A DNA stretch of 48,401 bases from CAZFAP01 sp964516325. Its GTDB lineage: Bacteria; Auribacterota; JABMQX01. Shown here piece by piece: positions 33,584 to 41,707 of the stretch (position 1 is its first letter; every line of letters begins with the position of its first letter). The translations under genes were made by a program, and so were the position numbers. The DNA lies in assembly GCA_964516325.1 (NCBI GenBank), contig CAZFAP010000010.1, positions 1-48,401 of the forward strand. Direction: 5' to 3'. Below the pieces are notes generated by a model, which saw nothing but the letters and a program-made list of their open reading frames with translations, was not told the DNA's origin and ran no database searches.

Positions 33584-33679
33584 ACCTCATTCTGTGGGTG
33601 AGGGTCAAGGTCAAGAACCCGCTTTCGGGGCCACCGCGATCTCCCGCTCCGGGGCGAGCCTTATTGTCCCGCAATTCCT

Positions 33680-33717
33680 ATCTGCGTCCATCTGCGTGCG
33701 TTTGCGATTCCATCCTT
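33680..33717. repeat. Dispersed CATCTGCG repeat
   Basis: The unit built on ATCTGCGTCCATCTGCG followed by TTCCATCCTT occurs here and at 46647-46685. Both are intergenic and both are followed by a short GC-rich stretch. The function is unknown. Confidence 0.6.
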
Positions 33718-33853
33718 CTCGCCGAACCACGCCAGAGGCGGGTAAATCCGCCGCCCGTAAGTGAGGCGTTACGGCTGGAACTGTTGGCGCATTGACGCTC
33801 CATTGCGCCCGTGCTACGCTCGCGGAGAAATTGCATGGAAAGGAGAAACGAGG

Positions 33854-34966
33854 ATGAAGCGTCGAGAGTTTCTATCGTTGGCGGCTGTCGCGGCGGGGGG
33901 CTGCACAACCGCCATGCGTTCGTTGCGAGCGGAGGTTTTGGGCGGTGGAAACCCCGGTCCACGGCGCAGAGCGCTGATGAAGGTCGGCAGCCAGATGAGT
34001 CCCACTTCCGGCGAGATGCTGCAATTTTTCGCCCGGCACGGAGTCAAGAACATCTGCGGGCATCCGTCGGGATCCGGTCCGAAGGGAACGTGGAATCTCG
34101 ACGACCTTTTGCGGCTCAGGGAGCGTGTCGAGTCTCACGGGATCAGCCTCGACATGGTCCCTTTACCGCTGAGTTCGCTCTACATAACAACCGCCGAGAA
34201 CCCGAACGTCATGCTCGGCGAAAGCCCTCAGCGGGATCGCGAGATTGACAGCATCTGCGAGATGGTCCGCGCGGCGGCTAAAGCGGGCATTCCGACCCTG
34301 AAATAGAATCTGACAATTCTCGGCGTGTTGCGAACCGAGGCGACTCGCGGGAGAGGAAGCTCTACATACAGCACGTGGGTCTATGCGAAGGCGAGGCAGG
34401 AGCCGCCTCTGACGGAAGCGGGACCGGTCCCCGCCGATGTGATGTGGGAGAGAATCACGTATTTCCTGGAGAGAGTGATTCCGGTGGCGACGGAGTGCAA
34501 GGTTCGCATGGCTTGTCACCCGCACGACCCCGGCGTGCCGCCGCAAGGGTTTCGAGGCGTGGTTCGGGTGCTGGGGACTGTTGAGGGTCTCAAGCGGTTC
34601 GTGTCCATCGCGGAAAGCGACTACCATGGTCTGAACTTCTGCCAGGGGACCGTCGCGGAGATGCTGGAGAATCCCGCGACCGAAATCTTCGACGTGATTC
34701 GGTATTTCGCGAGAAGAAACAAGATATTCAACGTGCACTTCCGCAACATCCGCGGGCGGCGAGACAGTTTTCAGGAAGTCTATCCCGACGAGGGGGACGT
34801 GGATATGCTTCAGGCGATGAGGGTGTATAAGGAAGTCGGATACGACGGAATGATGATGCCGGACCACGTGCCGAGCCACCCCGACGATGCGGGCGGTCTT
34901 CAGGCTTACGCTTTTGCCTTCGGGTACATCAAAGCCCTCATCCAGGCTGTGGACGCGGAGCGGTGA
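33854..34966 (+). pseudogene. Tat-exported mannonate dehydratase-like protein interrupted by TAG
   Basis: The ATG at 33854 (GGAGAAACGAGG upstream) begins a twin-arginine signal (MKRREFLSLAAVAAGGC), followed by a TIM-barrel protein related to mannonate dehydratase (UxuA-like): FARHGVKNICGHPSG, SICEMVRAAAKAGIPTLK. At 34304-34306 a TAG replaces an expected Tyr codon. The same frame then continues without other change to 34966: NLTILGVLRTEATRGRG, VRMACHPHDPGVPPQGF, FNVHFRNIRGRRDSFQEV, GMMMPDHVP, which carry the metal ligands. So the gene is complete apart from one nonsense codon. It may be a recent pseudogene, or the codon may be read through; no other TAG-recoding sign is seen. Confidence 0.75.
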
Positions 34967-35198
34967 TCGCTAAAGGCGGACGTGAGGCTGTGCCGCGGGC
35001 ACTAGGGCCTCCGGCTTTGGGCGAAACAAGATGCCGGCGGTACGCCGCAAGACTACCGGGGGATCGGCTGCGGGAGGGCTTCTGTCGCGCGACAGATTGA
35101 CAGGGGTCACTGCACAGGTTCGAGGTGACGCAGGTGAGGAGGTGCCGCCGCAGTGCTGCTTGGGTGTGGCTGTATTTCAGTGGGTTCTATTGCGCCCT

Positions 35199-35375
35199 TC
35201 AGGGCTGGGACGGAAAGGGCAGCTTACTTGCATAGCCTTTCCACGAATTTCTTTGCGTTCGCCCGAGTTGACAATAGATGCAATCGTAGGTGCATGTTTT
35301 GAAGGGGACGATGTCCACGCCCAAAGAACGACCCAATCTCCGCGATGGAACCGGCCCGTACACAAACGACGCCAT
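35199..35375 (-). pseudogene. Truncated radical SAM protein (N-terminal fragment)
   Basis: From the ATG at 35375 the frame encodes MASFVYGPVPSRRLGRSLGV, then FKTCTYDCIYCQLGRT with the CxxxCxxC cluster motif of the radical SAM family (COG0731-like). Homology ends after about 41 residues; the remaining 17 codons to the stop are unrelated. A copy of the GCTGTATTTCAGTGG repeat lies just beyond (35169-35183), so a rearrangement probably removed the rest. It is 60 bases after the MBL gene and was probably the last gene of the Mrp operon. Confidence 0.7.
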
Positions 35376-35435
35376 AGCTTTCTCCTCAACGAGCGGTAGC
35401 GGCACGAGTGCGTCTGGGATTGACAACTCGCTGCC

Positions 35436-36290
35436 TTACCAGTTGTCGCCTTCCTTTAGAACCATCCCCACTTCCAGCGGCAAAAAACTGTCAGCAAGTG
35501 CCTCGGACAACAAGCAGCAGGCTTTCCACCCTGTGCAATGCCCTGCCACGACCCGCCCGACACCCAGCTTCCGCAGTGCGTCCACTGTCTGGCGGATACG
35601 TTCCGCAGGGGCATCGAACAGGTGCGTTCCGCCAGCGACGAGGGCGATTTGGCGACGCGGAAAGAGTCTTCTGACATGATGAAGAGTGTTGACGACGCCG
35701 CCGTGCGCGCAGCCGAGAATAACGACAAGGCCGGCGGGTGTGTCCGCAACGAGCGCCTGGTCATCGAGCAAGGGATCGGGCTTCTTCTCATCGTCCTCAG
35801 CAGCGAAGAAATGCGATGCCGGCTCCTCCAAATCGGCCTCTCTCGGAATTTCTCCCGTGAGAAAAATACCCGGAGCGATCTCCTGAGGCGAGCTCTCAAG
35901 GCGAAGGCTGCAGCATGATTCCTCGACCTCTTTCTGCGAGAATGGTATCCCGGTCTTCCTCCATGCACCGTCCTTTTCTCTGTAGAATTTCCGGCCGAAA
36001 AGTGCCGGGTGGGCGCATACCGCCGCTTCTGGCGCGTGTCTGAGCACCTCCAACAAACCGCCCGTGTGGTCATAATGCCCGTGACTCAGCGCGACTTTCA
36101 TCACTCCTCCGAGTTCGATCCCCATAATCTTTGCGTTGTGGAACAAAAGGTCACTCTGCCCGGTGTCGAAAAGGACGCTGTTGCCCCCACGCTTGATAAA
36201 AACCGACAGACCATGCTCCGCGAAAAGCCCTGTTCGGTGGACGCTGTCCTCCACAAGAAAACTCACCGTAAGACCTTCGTCCTGCTTCAT
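35436..36290 (-). CDS. MBL-fold metallohydrolase (COG1237-like)
   Basis: The 284-residue cytoplasmic protein has the metallo-beta-lactamase signature SHGHYDHTGG with H70, H72, D74 and H75, plus later ligands in GCAHGGVVN and GHCTGWKA. It resembles the family annotated as dihydropteridine-ribofuranosylaminobenzene-phosphate synthase-like, common in archaea and anaerobic bacteria, whose true reaction is mostly unknown. A cysteine pair (SCCSLRL) is present mid-protein. Its ATG overlaps the stop of the thioesterase gene as ATGA, so it is translationally coupled within the Mrp operon. Confidence 0.85.
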   Translation of the reverse strand: MKQDEGLTVSFLVEDSVHRTGLFAEHGLSVFIKRGGNSVLFDTGQSDLLFHNAKIMGIELGGVMKVALSHGHYDHTGGLLEVLRHAPEAAVCAHPALFGRKFYREKDGAWRKTGIPFSQKEVEESCCSLRLESSPQEIAPGIFLTGEIPREADLEEPASHFFAAEDDEKKPDPLLDDQALVADTPAGLVVILGCAHGGVVNTLHHVRRLFPRRQIALVAGGTHLFDAPAERIRQTVDALRKLGVGRVVAGHCTGWKACCLLSEALADSFLPLEVGMVLKEGDNW

Positions 36291-36814
36291 TGCTTTCCCT
36301 TTCTACGCTTCCTTTGGACATTCCCCAGAGGGCAACTTGGTCGAGCTTCAAACCGAAGTTGGCGAACGGAAACGGACATGAACTTCGCTCTCGCCTCGGC
36401 GAGAATTTTTTCCCCCCAGACGATGGAGGCTGAGAGTATATGCAGGCAACCGCGAGACACCTCGAGTTTCCCGCGCACGCATATCTTTCTTGCGACTGGC
36501 ACAGGGTGCCGGAAACGAATCTGCATCTCCGCAGTTCGGGCCGCTATGTTACGCTGGAGCAGGAGGTTGGTCATAGCCGAATCGAGCAGTGTCGCCACTA
36601 TCCCTCCCTGCAAGACTCCAGCATAGCCCTGAAGTTGCGCCGGAGCGACAAAAGAGCACTCAACTTCACCATCGCCGACCGGGGCAAAAGAGAGGTGCAG
36701 CCCTGCCGGGTTCTCGCTCCCACAGGCGAAGCAGCGCCTGTGCACCAACCGAGTTGACCCAGCATGCCTCTGCCTCTCCAGCGCAGAGCTTCGTGACTCA
36801 ACGCTCGCAGACAT
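36287..36814 (-). CDS. Hotdog-fold thioesterase (PaaI/4HBT-like)
   Basis: The 175-residue protein includes CFACGSENPAGLHLSF near residue 30, GYAGVLQGGIVATLLDSAMT with the hotdog helix, and MQIRFRHPVPVARKICVRG, features of PaaI-type acyl-CoA thioesterases. The N- and C-terminal ends are basic and poorly conserved. The frame is open to 36913, but that would run through the upstream gene; ATG at 36814 overlaps the NifX-like gene end by 17 bases. Acyl substrate is unknown. Its position between redox or iron-sulfur related genes is unusual for a thioesterase. Confidence 0.75.
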   Translation of the reverse strand: MSASVESRSSALERQRHAGSTRLVHRRCFACGSENPAGLHLSFAPVGDGEVECSFVAPAQLQGYAGVLQGGIVATLLDSAMTNLLLQRNIAARTAEMQIRFRHPVPVARKICVRGKLEVSRGCLHILSASIVWGEKILAEARAKFMSVSVRQLRFEARPSCPLGNVQRKRRKGKQ

Positions 36815-37130
36815 TCTCACCCGTTTGCAATGTCCCCTTGAGATAGCTTGCGACAATCTCGTCCGGAGAACCGCCCGATACTCCGAGCAGCACCTCGATG
36901 CCCTGCTCGCCAAACAGCGCCTGAGCTCGCCCGCCCATTCCGCTTGCGATGATCATGCCCGCGCCCCGCTTCCTCAGCCACGCGGGGAACGCCCCCGGCT
37001 CATGGGGCGGGGGAACAACCGATGCGCGGTTTGTAACCTCTCCCTTTTCCACATCGAAAAACAGGAATTCTTCGCAGCGGCCGAAATGAGGGCTGACAAC
37101 ACCGCCCGTTACAGGAACTGCAATGCGCAT
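36798..37130 (-). CDS. NifX/NifB-type dinitrogenase iron-molybdenum cofactor family protein
   Basis: The 110-residue protein begins MRIAVPVTGGVVSPHFGRCE and continues with RGAGMIIASGMGGRAQALF and GIEVLLGVSGGSPDEIVASY, the standard NifX/NifY fold. Stand-alone members in anaerobes accompany Mrp-type ATPases and probably handle iron-sulfur or metal cofactors; no nitrogenase genes are near. The frame extends to 37193, but AGGAGGAG 6 bases before the ATG at 37130 fixes the start. It lies 22 bases after the mrp stop. Confidence 0.88.
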   Translation of the reverse strand: MRIAVPVTGGVVSPHFGRCEEFLFFDVEKGEVTNRASVVPPPHEPGAFPAWLRKRGAGMIIASGMGGRAQALFGEQGIEVLLGVSGGSPDEIVASYLKGTLQTGENVCER

Positions 37131-37152
37131 GGGATTCTCCTCCTTATTGTGT

Positions 37153-38130
37153 TCATTTTTCAGCAGTTTCAGCTTCCTTTTGCATATCGACAATGGGTTG
37201 AATGGCTCGTCTGAAGGCTTCCGCGGCGGGTGAATCCGGGTACGTTTCCAGAAAAGACTGTCCTTTGTCCGATGCGGAGACGATTTTCGGGTCTACGGGG
37301 ATACGACCCAGAAATGGCACACCCATCTCCACAGCCATTCTCTCTCCTCCGCCCGATTTGAATATCTGGGTTTCTTCTCCGCATTTCGGGCAGAAAAATC
37401 CGCTCATGTTTTCGATCACGCCCAGCACCGGCATCTGAAGTTTTCGACAGAAGCTGATGGATTTGCTCACGTCCAGAAGCGAAAGTTCCTGCGGCGTGGT
37501 GACAACCAGTGCCCCGTCCAGCGAGATAAAGCCGCGGCGGCGAGCGGGAATGAGCTGACAAACCGAAAGAGGCTCGTCCCCCGTTCCGGGCGGAGAATCA
37601 ATGACGAGGTAGTCCAGCACGCCCCATTCCACGTCTTTGATGAACTGCTTGATCGCGCCCATTTTGAGAGGACCTCGCCAGATGACCGCATCCTGATCCG
37701 TCATAAGCAGAAACCCCATGGACATCACCTTCAACTTGTCGCTGAAGCGAATTGGCATCATTGCGTCAGCCGTCACCTCAATCGTACGCCCCTCGAGTCC
37801 CAACATCTTCGGAATGCTGGGACCGTGGATGTCCACATCCAAGAGCCCAACTTGTTTCCCGGCCCGAGCAAGTGATAGCGCGAGATAGCACGCGACGGTG
37901 CTCTTACCGACTCCGCCCTTCCCCGAAAGAACGAGAATCCTGTGCCTGACCAGGGACATGCGCCGCTCGATCGCTTCCTTCTCCAGGTAAGCCTCCAGTC
38001 CGGAGTCGCGCCGGCTTGCGGTTGCGGACCGCGACGAGAAATCTTTCCGGCCTTCCCTGAGATTTTCTCCGCTCACAACTCCTCCTTTCTCGTGCTGCGG
38101 CTTGCTGGGTATCGGTCTATCCTGCGGCAT
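37153..38130 (-). CDS. mrp: Mrp/NBP35-type iron-sulfur carrier P-loop ATPase
   Basis: Mrp proteins bind and transfer [4Fe-4S] clusters with ATP hydrolysis. The 325-residue protein has an N-terminal extension of about 60 residues, the deviant Walker A GKGGVGKST at 70-78, DVDIHGPSIPKMLG, VIDSPPGTGDEP, and the bridging CPKC with C247 and C250. After CQLIP it carries an insertion of about 8 residues (ARRRGFIS) before DGALVVTTPQE, where most relatives go directly on. GGGAG lies 7 bases before the ATG. Its start overlaps the nucleotidyltransferase gene by 14 bases. Grouping with NifX-like and MBL genes supports a cofactor role. Confidence 0.93.
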   Translation of the reverse strand: MPQDRPIPSKPQHEKGGVVSGENLREGRKDFSSRSATASRRDSGLEAYLEKEAIERRMSLVRHRILVLSGKGGVGKSTVACYLALSLARAGKQVGLLDVDIHGPSIPKMLGLEGRTIEVTADAMMPIRFSDKLKVMSMGFLLMTDQDAVIWRGPLKMGAIKQFIKDVEWGVLDYLVIDSPPGTGDEPLSVCQLIPARRRGFISLDGALVVTTPQELSLLDVSKSISFCRKLQMPVLGVIENMSGFFCPKCGEETQIFKSGGGERMAVEMGVPFLGRIPVDPKIVSASDKGQSFLETYPDSPAAEAFRRAIQPIVDMQKEAETAEK

Positions 38131-38470
38131 GGTAAAGCTCCCTGCCTTGTTGAAGCGCCGGGCATAGGACCAGTGACGGATTGTCGCCGTGTTCGCGCAC
38201 GTCGCTTTCCGTCACCACCACCACATCCTTAGCGATCCCCAATCCCGATAAACTGCGATAGATGGTCTGAGCCGTCCTCCGGCGATGCACGCCGTCCGGC
38301 ATCACGACCAATACATCGAGATCGCTGTTCGGGCCCATCTCCCCGCGTGCCGCCGAACCGAAAAGGACGATGCGTTTCGGTTTCACGGATTCAACGATGC
38401 GTCGCACCACATCATTCAAAATCCGCTGGTCAAGCCCGCCCCGCTCAATGAAGGTGTTCTCTGCCGTCAT
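38117..38470 (-). CDS. MNT-type nucleotidyltransferase domain protein
   Basis: The 117-residue protein carries the minimal nucleotidyltransferase motif GSAARGEMGPNSDLDVLVV (G38-S39, D50 and D52) and VVVVTESD as the probable third acidic site. MNT proteins are usually antitoxins paired with HEPN toxins, adding nucleotides to the toxin or to tRNA. No HEPN gene is next to it; the overlapping downstream gene is mrp. Upstream, a short frame from 38540 gives only about 30 residues and is not convincing. AAGGAG precedes the ATG by 9 bases. It is either an orphan antitoxin or a leader gene of the Mrp operon. Confidence 0.82.
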   Translation of the reverse strand: MTAENTFIERGGLDQRILNDVVRRIVESVKPKRIVLFGSAARGEMGPNSDLDVLVVMPDGVHRRRTAQTIYRSLSGLGIAKDVVVVTESDVREHGDNPSLVLCPALQQGRELYHAAG

Positions 38471-39133
38471 CCTTGCTTTCTCCTTCCCAAGCCTCCCGCT
38501 TCCCTTGCATTTCCCTCAGGTCCAATATTGCCCTCTTCATAATCCCACCCGGTTGACCGTTTTGGCAAGCGTTTGCGTTCCGGCACTTTGAAGGTCATCA
38601 TTGCTGTGCTCGCCCCGATGACACTCGTGCCCGTTCAGCGTTATGACTCGGGCGGCTGTTTCACAGAATAGCAGGGCGACGACACGGGAACAACGACTTT
38701 GTGATAGGGGGTGGAGCTGTATTTCAGTGGGTGACGTTGTGATATGGGCCCCCGAGCCTGGGGCCGACGCGCGAGTATCTCACGGTTCTCGGCAGTGGGA
38801 CGGTTGCGGGATGGCCATTGCGTGAGCTTCGCCGGGCTTCCGTGGCGCCGCTGGCACCACTTGAGCTGGTGGTCAACCAGGGGCTGTAGTCTGCCTCAGC
38901 CCCGCCTTTGGCGGGGGCTTCTCGACCAAAGGATTCATCCATCCATCCACTGAAATACAGCCGCACCCGCGGTGCTGCTTGACGGGAGTGCGGCGGGTTC
39001 GTTACATTGCGGATGGCGGGTTGGTTTTGACCCGGAAGAAAACTGAATGGTCGGGGGAAGCTGAGAGTGTCTCCGAAGATGTGACCTCCAGGCAAGCTCT
39101 CGACACAGAACTGTTCGTGACGAGGAGGCAGAG
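38471..39133. other. Spacer containing a MITE-like element
   Basis: This 663-base spacer between two divergently oriented operons holds no convincing gene. Its centre (about 38709-38968) is bounded by inverted repeats, described separately. The left part has weak promoter-like hexamers for the nucleotidyltransferase operon; the right end has GAGGAGG serving the RraA-like gene. Confidence 0.5.
38709..38968. mobile_element. MITE-like element with inverted terminal repeats
   Basis: GCTGTATTTCAGTGG at 38716-38730 recurs inverted at 38947-38961, and similarity extends to about 24 bases on each side (GGTG before, RTG after). The enclosed 260 bases include two GC-rich palindromes (GGGCCCCCGAGCCTGGGGCC type near 38747 and GCCCCGCC/GGCGGGGGC near 38899) and no open gene. 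A third copy of the terminal sequence is at 35169-35183. This is the form of a non-autonomous element; no transposase or clear target duplication was found. Confidence 0.5.
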
Positions 39134-39988
39134 ATGAGATCAAAGAGCGTTTTCGTGGTGGCGATTACGGCGGTCCTGCTGCTTGCGAGCGCCCACGTGG
39201 CAGCGGCCGCAAGCGCAGAAAGTGATGTGGCTGAACTGCACAAGGGGAAAAGCTTCATCGCAACGCAGGTTTACTCGGAAGAAGAGGACGCGAGAATCTT
39301 GGAGCTTTTCAAGGGGCTGCGGGTCGCCGACGTCGCCGACGGGATGGATGCGGTCGGCTTGCAGAACATTGGGTTGATGGACGCGGAAATCCATCCGCTA
39401 TGGCGAGATACCGAGCACTTCACCCACCGCATCATCGGGATTGCGGTAACGGCTCGCTACGTGCCGACGCAGAAGCCTCCCGCTGGGCAACTTTCTCCGG
39501 AGGAGTTCGATAAGTGGGAACGCAACTGGTATTCGACGTACTCTCCGGAGCCGTTTGTGCCTCTCCTCCGAAAGGGCACGGTCCTTGTCATCGAGGATGC
39601 TGCGGAGGTGGACGTTGGCTCGATTGGCTCGAACAACAGCATGGGCTGGCGGCTGCGCGGATGTGTCGGCATTGTTACGAGCGCAACGGCAAGGGACACC
39701 GACGAGATCACGACGGAACGCATGCCCCTGTATTTCAAAAAGCCGGGGCGAGGAATCCGTCCGGGGAGGAATGAAATCGAGTCGGTCAACCGCCCGACCG
39801 TTTGCGGCGGAGTTCTCGTCATGCCGGGCGATGTCATTGTCGGCGACGGGGATGGTGTGATTGTCGTGCCGCGTGCGGTCGCTGAACGAGTTGCAGCTCA
39901 TGCCCGGAAGGTTCTCGACGGCGACAAGGCCGGGAGGCGTGCTCTGTATGAGAAGCTGGGGCTTCCGGAAGACGATTCGGTGAGGTGA
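39134..39988 (+). CDS. Exported RraA-like protein
   Basis: The 284-residue protein has a Sec signal peptide (residues about 1-26, SVFVVAITAVLLLASAHVAAA) and an RraA/HMG-aldolase-type domain: LRVADVADGMDAVG, RGCVGIVTSATARDTDEI and PGDVIVGDGDGVIVVPRAVAE, the characteristic ending with the metal-binding loop region. Cytosolic RraA relatives are class II pyruvate aldolases or RNase E regulators; an exported form must do something else, perhaps aldol cleavage of sugar acids outside the cytoplasm (inference). GAGGAGG precedes the ATG. It lies upstream of an exported sulfatase gene on the same strand, 333 bases away. Confidence 0.85.
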   Translation: MRSKSVFVVAITAVLLLASAHVAAAASAESDVAELHKGKSFIATQVYSEEEDARILELFKGLRVADVADGMDAVGLQNIGLMDAEIHPLWRDTEHFTHRIIGIAVTARYVPTQKPPAGQLSPEEFDKWERNWYSTYSPEPFVPLLRKGTVLVIEDAAEVDVGSIGSNNSMGWRLRGCVGIVTSATARDTDEITTERMPLYFKKPGRGIRPGRNEIESVNRPTVCGGVLVMPGDVIVGDGDGVIVVPRAVAERVAAHARKVLDGDKAGRRALYEKLGLPEDDSVR

Positions 39989-40321
39989 GACAATGGGCAC
40001 CCCGGCATGATTCGCTCCAGGTGGGCGAGGGGTGAAGGATACAGAGGTGCAGGGCGCCGCACGCATAAGGAAAGCAGCTATGGCAGGACGGTGGAGGTCA
40101 AACAGCTGAAATCGAGGAGGTTCCCGACGAGCGTGTCGCGGAGGCACCGGATTTCGCCGGCTCGTTGACGACAGAACCATCGCATGAGACAATGGCGACC
40201 GGCCTCGCCACTCGACGGTGCCTCCAGAAAGACTGCGCGAGACCGGAGAAGGACGAAGCTTGGAAAGATTTGTGAGACGACGACGTTGTGGTTGTTTCGT
40301 TTCAAAGGAGAGGGCCAGAAA
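39989..40321. other. Spacer between RraA-like and sulfatase genes
   Basis: I see no gene, repeat family member or clear promoter in these 333 bases. The upstream extension of the sulfatase frame (to 40184) has no ribosome binding site or conserved residues. Confidence 0.5.
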
Positions 40322-41707
40322 ATGAAAACAGAAAAACGCTTTTCGGCTGATCTCCGCCGCAGAGAGTTTCTTGCTCTTCTGGGTGGAGGAGCGGCTGGGT
40401 TGTGGTTGAGTTCGCTGTTCGGCGAGGCGCCGGCCGGAACGCGGCGGCCTAACATCATCGTGATTGTCTCGGACGACCACGGGTACGGGGACGTCGGCTG
40501 CTATGGCTGCAAGGACATTCCGACGCCGAATCTGGATTCTCTGGCTCGCGAAGGAGTGCGTTTCACCGACGGGCACGTCTCCTGCCCGGTGTGCAGCCCG
40601 ACGCGGGCGGGGCTTATGACCGGGCGCTATCAGCAGCGCTTCGGGCACGAGATGAACCCTGGGGCCTTGCCGCAGCACGGCTTGCCGCTTTCGGAAATCA
40701 CACTCGCGAACCTTCTCAAATCCGCGGGCTATGCGACGGGCCTCGTCGGGAAATGGCATCTCGGAGGTGCACCCGAGTTTCATCCGCAAAAGCGGGGATT
40801 CGACGAATTCTTCGGCTTCCTGGGCGGCGCACACTCTTATCTGAATTTGCCCACGACAGCCCCGAACCCGATATATCGGGGAACCGAGCCGGTTCAGGAG
40901 AAGGAATATCTCACCGATGCGTTTGCTCGGGAGGCAGTCGCATTTATCGAGCGGCACAAGAGCCGTCCCTTCCTGCTCTGTCTGACGTTCAACGCGGTTC
41001 ACGCGCCGTTGGAGGCGACGCAGAAGTACCTGGACAGGTTCTCAAGCATAGGCGACCAAAGACGCCGCACCTACGCGGCCATGCTGAGTGCCATGGACGA
41101 CGGGATTGGCGCCGTTGTCCGCAAACTCAAGGAAGCGGGATTGGAGAAGGATACCCTGATTTTCTTCCACAGCGACAACGGCGGTCCACCGGGCAATGGG
41201 TCGAGCAACGGCCCCCTGAGAGGCTTCAAAGCAACCGTGTTCGAGGGCGGGGTGCGGGTCCCGTTTCTTGTCAAATGGCCCGGACGAATTCCCGCTGGGG
41301 TTGTCTATCGCCATCCCGTAATCTCCCTCGACGTGCTGCCGACCGCGTTGGCTGCCGCGGGAGGAAATCTGCCGAAGGATCGCCCGATAGATGGCGTGAA
41401 CGTTTTGCCTCATCTGACCGGAGAGAAAGCTTCACCGCCCCACGATGTCCTCTTCTGGCGGATGCGAGGGAACAGGGCGGTTCGCAAGGGGGACTGGAAG
41501 CTTGTCCAGGTCCAGATTGCTCCGCCGCAGTTGTTCGACCTCTCGACGGACATAGGCGAGGCGAATGATCTCGCGGGCCAGAAGCCGGAGGTGCTCAAAG
41601 AACTGAGCGACGCTCTCGCCCGCTGGGAATCGCAGATGGTGGAGCCGCTCTGGGGGGCGCCTGTTCGACGACCGAGACAGAGGAGACTGGCGCCCGCCCG
41701 GGCGTAG
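40322..41707 (+). CDS. Tat-exported sulfatase (type I, formylglycine-dependent)
   Basis: The 461-residue protein has a twin-arginine signal (RRREFLALLGG at 12-22), the alkaline-phosphatase-like core start PNIIVIVSDDHGYGDVG with metal ligands D51 and D52, and the sulfatase signature CSPTR at 91-95, in which C91 would be converted to formylglycine. Further motifs are VGKWHLGG and FFHSDNGG. Substrates are probably sulfated polysaccharides. GGAGAGG precedes the ATG by 9 bases. No formylglycine-generating enzyme or anaerobic sulfatase maturase gene is in the window. The gene converges with the large glycosidase gene. Confidence 0.93.
   Translation: MKTEKRFSADLRRREFLALLGGGAAGLWLSSLFGEAPAGTRRPNIIVIVSDDHGYGDVGCYGCKDIPTPNLDSLAREGVRFTDGHVSCPVCSPTRAGLMTGRYQQRFGHEMNPGALPQHGLPLSEITLANLLKSAGYATGLVGKWHLGGAPEFHPQKRGFDEFFGFLGGAHSYLNLPTTAPNPIYRGTEPVQEKEYLTDAFAREAVAFIERHKSRPFLLCLTFNAVHAPLEATQKYLDRFSSIGDQRRRTYAAMLSAMDDGIGAVVRKLKEAGLEKDTLIFFHSDNGGPPGNGSSNGPLRGFKATVFEGGVRVPFLVKWPGRIPAGVVYRHPVISLDVLPTALAAAGGNLPKDRPIDGVNVLPHLTGEKASPPHDVLFWRMRGNRAVRKGDWKLVQVQIAPPQLFDLSTDIGEANDLAGQKPEVLKELSDALARWESQMVEPLWGAPVRRPRQRRLAPARA

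Noticed and set aside
33278..34306. Stop-codon recoding (TGA as Trp, TAG as Tyr)
   Set aside because: Many intact genes here end in TGA with abutting or overlapping downstream starts, and TGG is used normally; two isolated stops in accessory genes fit mutation better.
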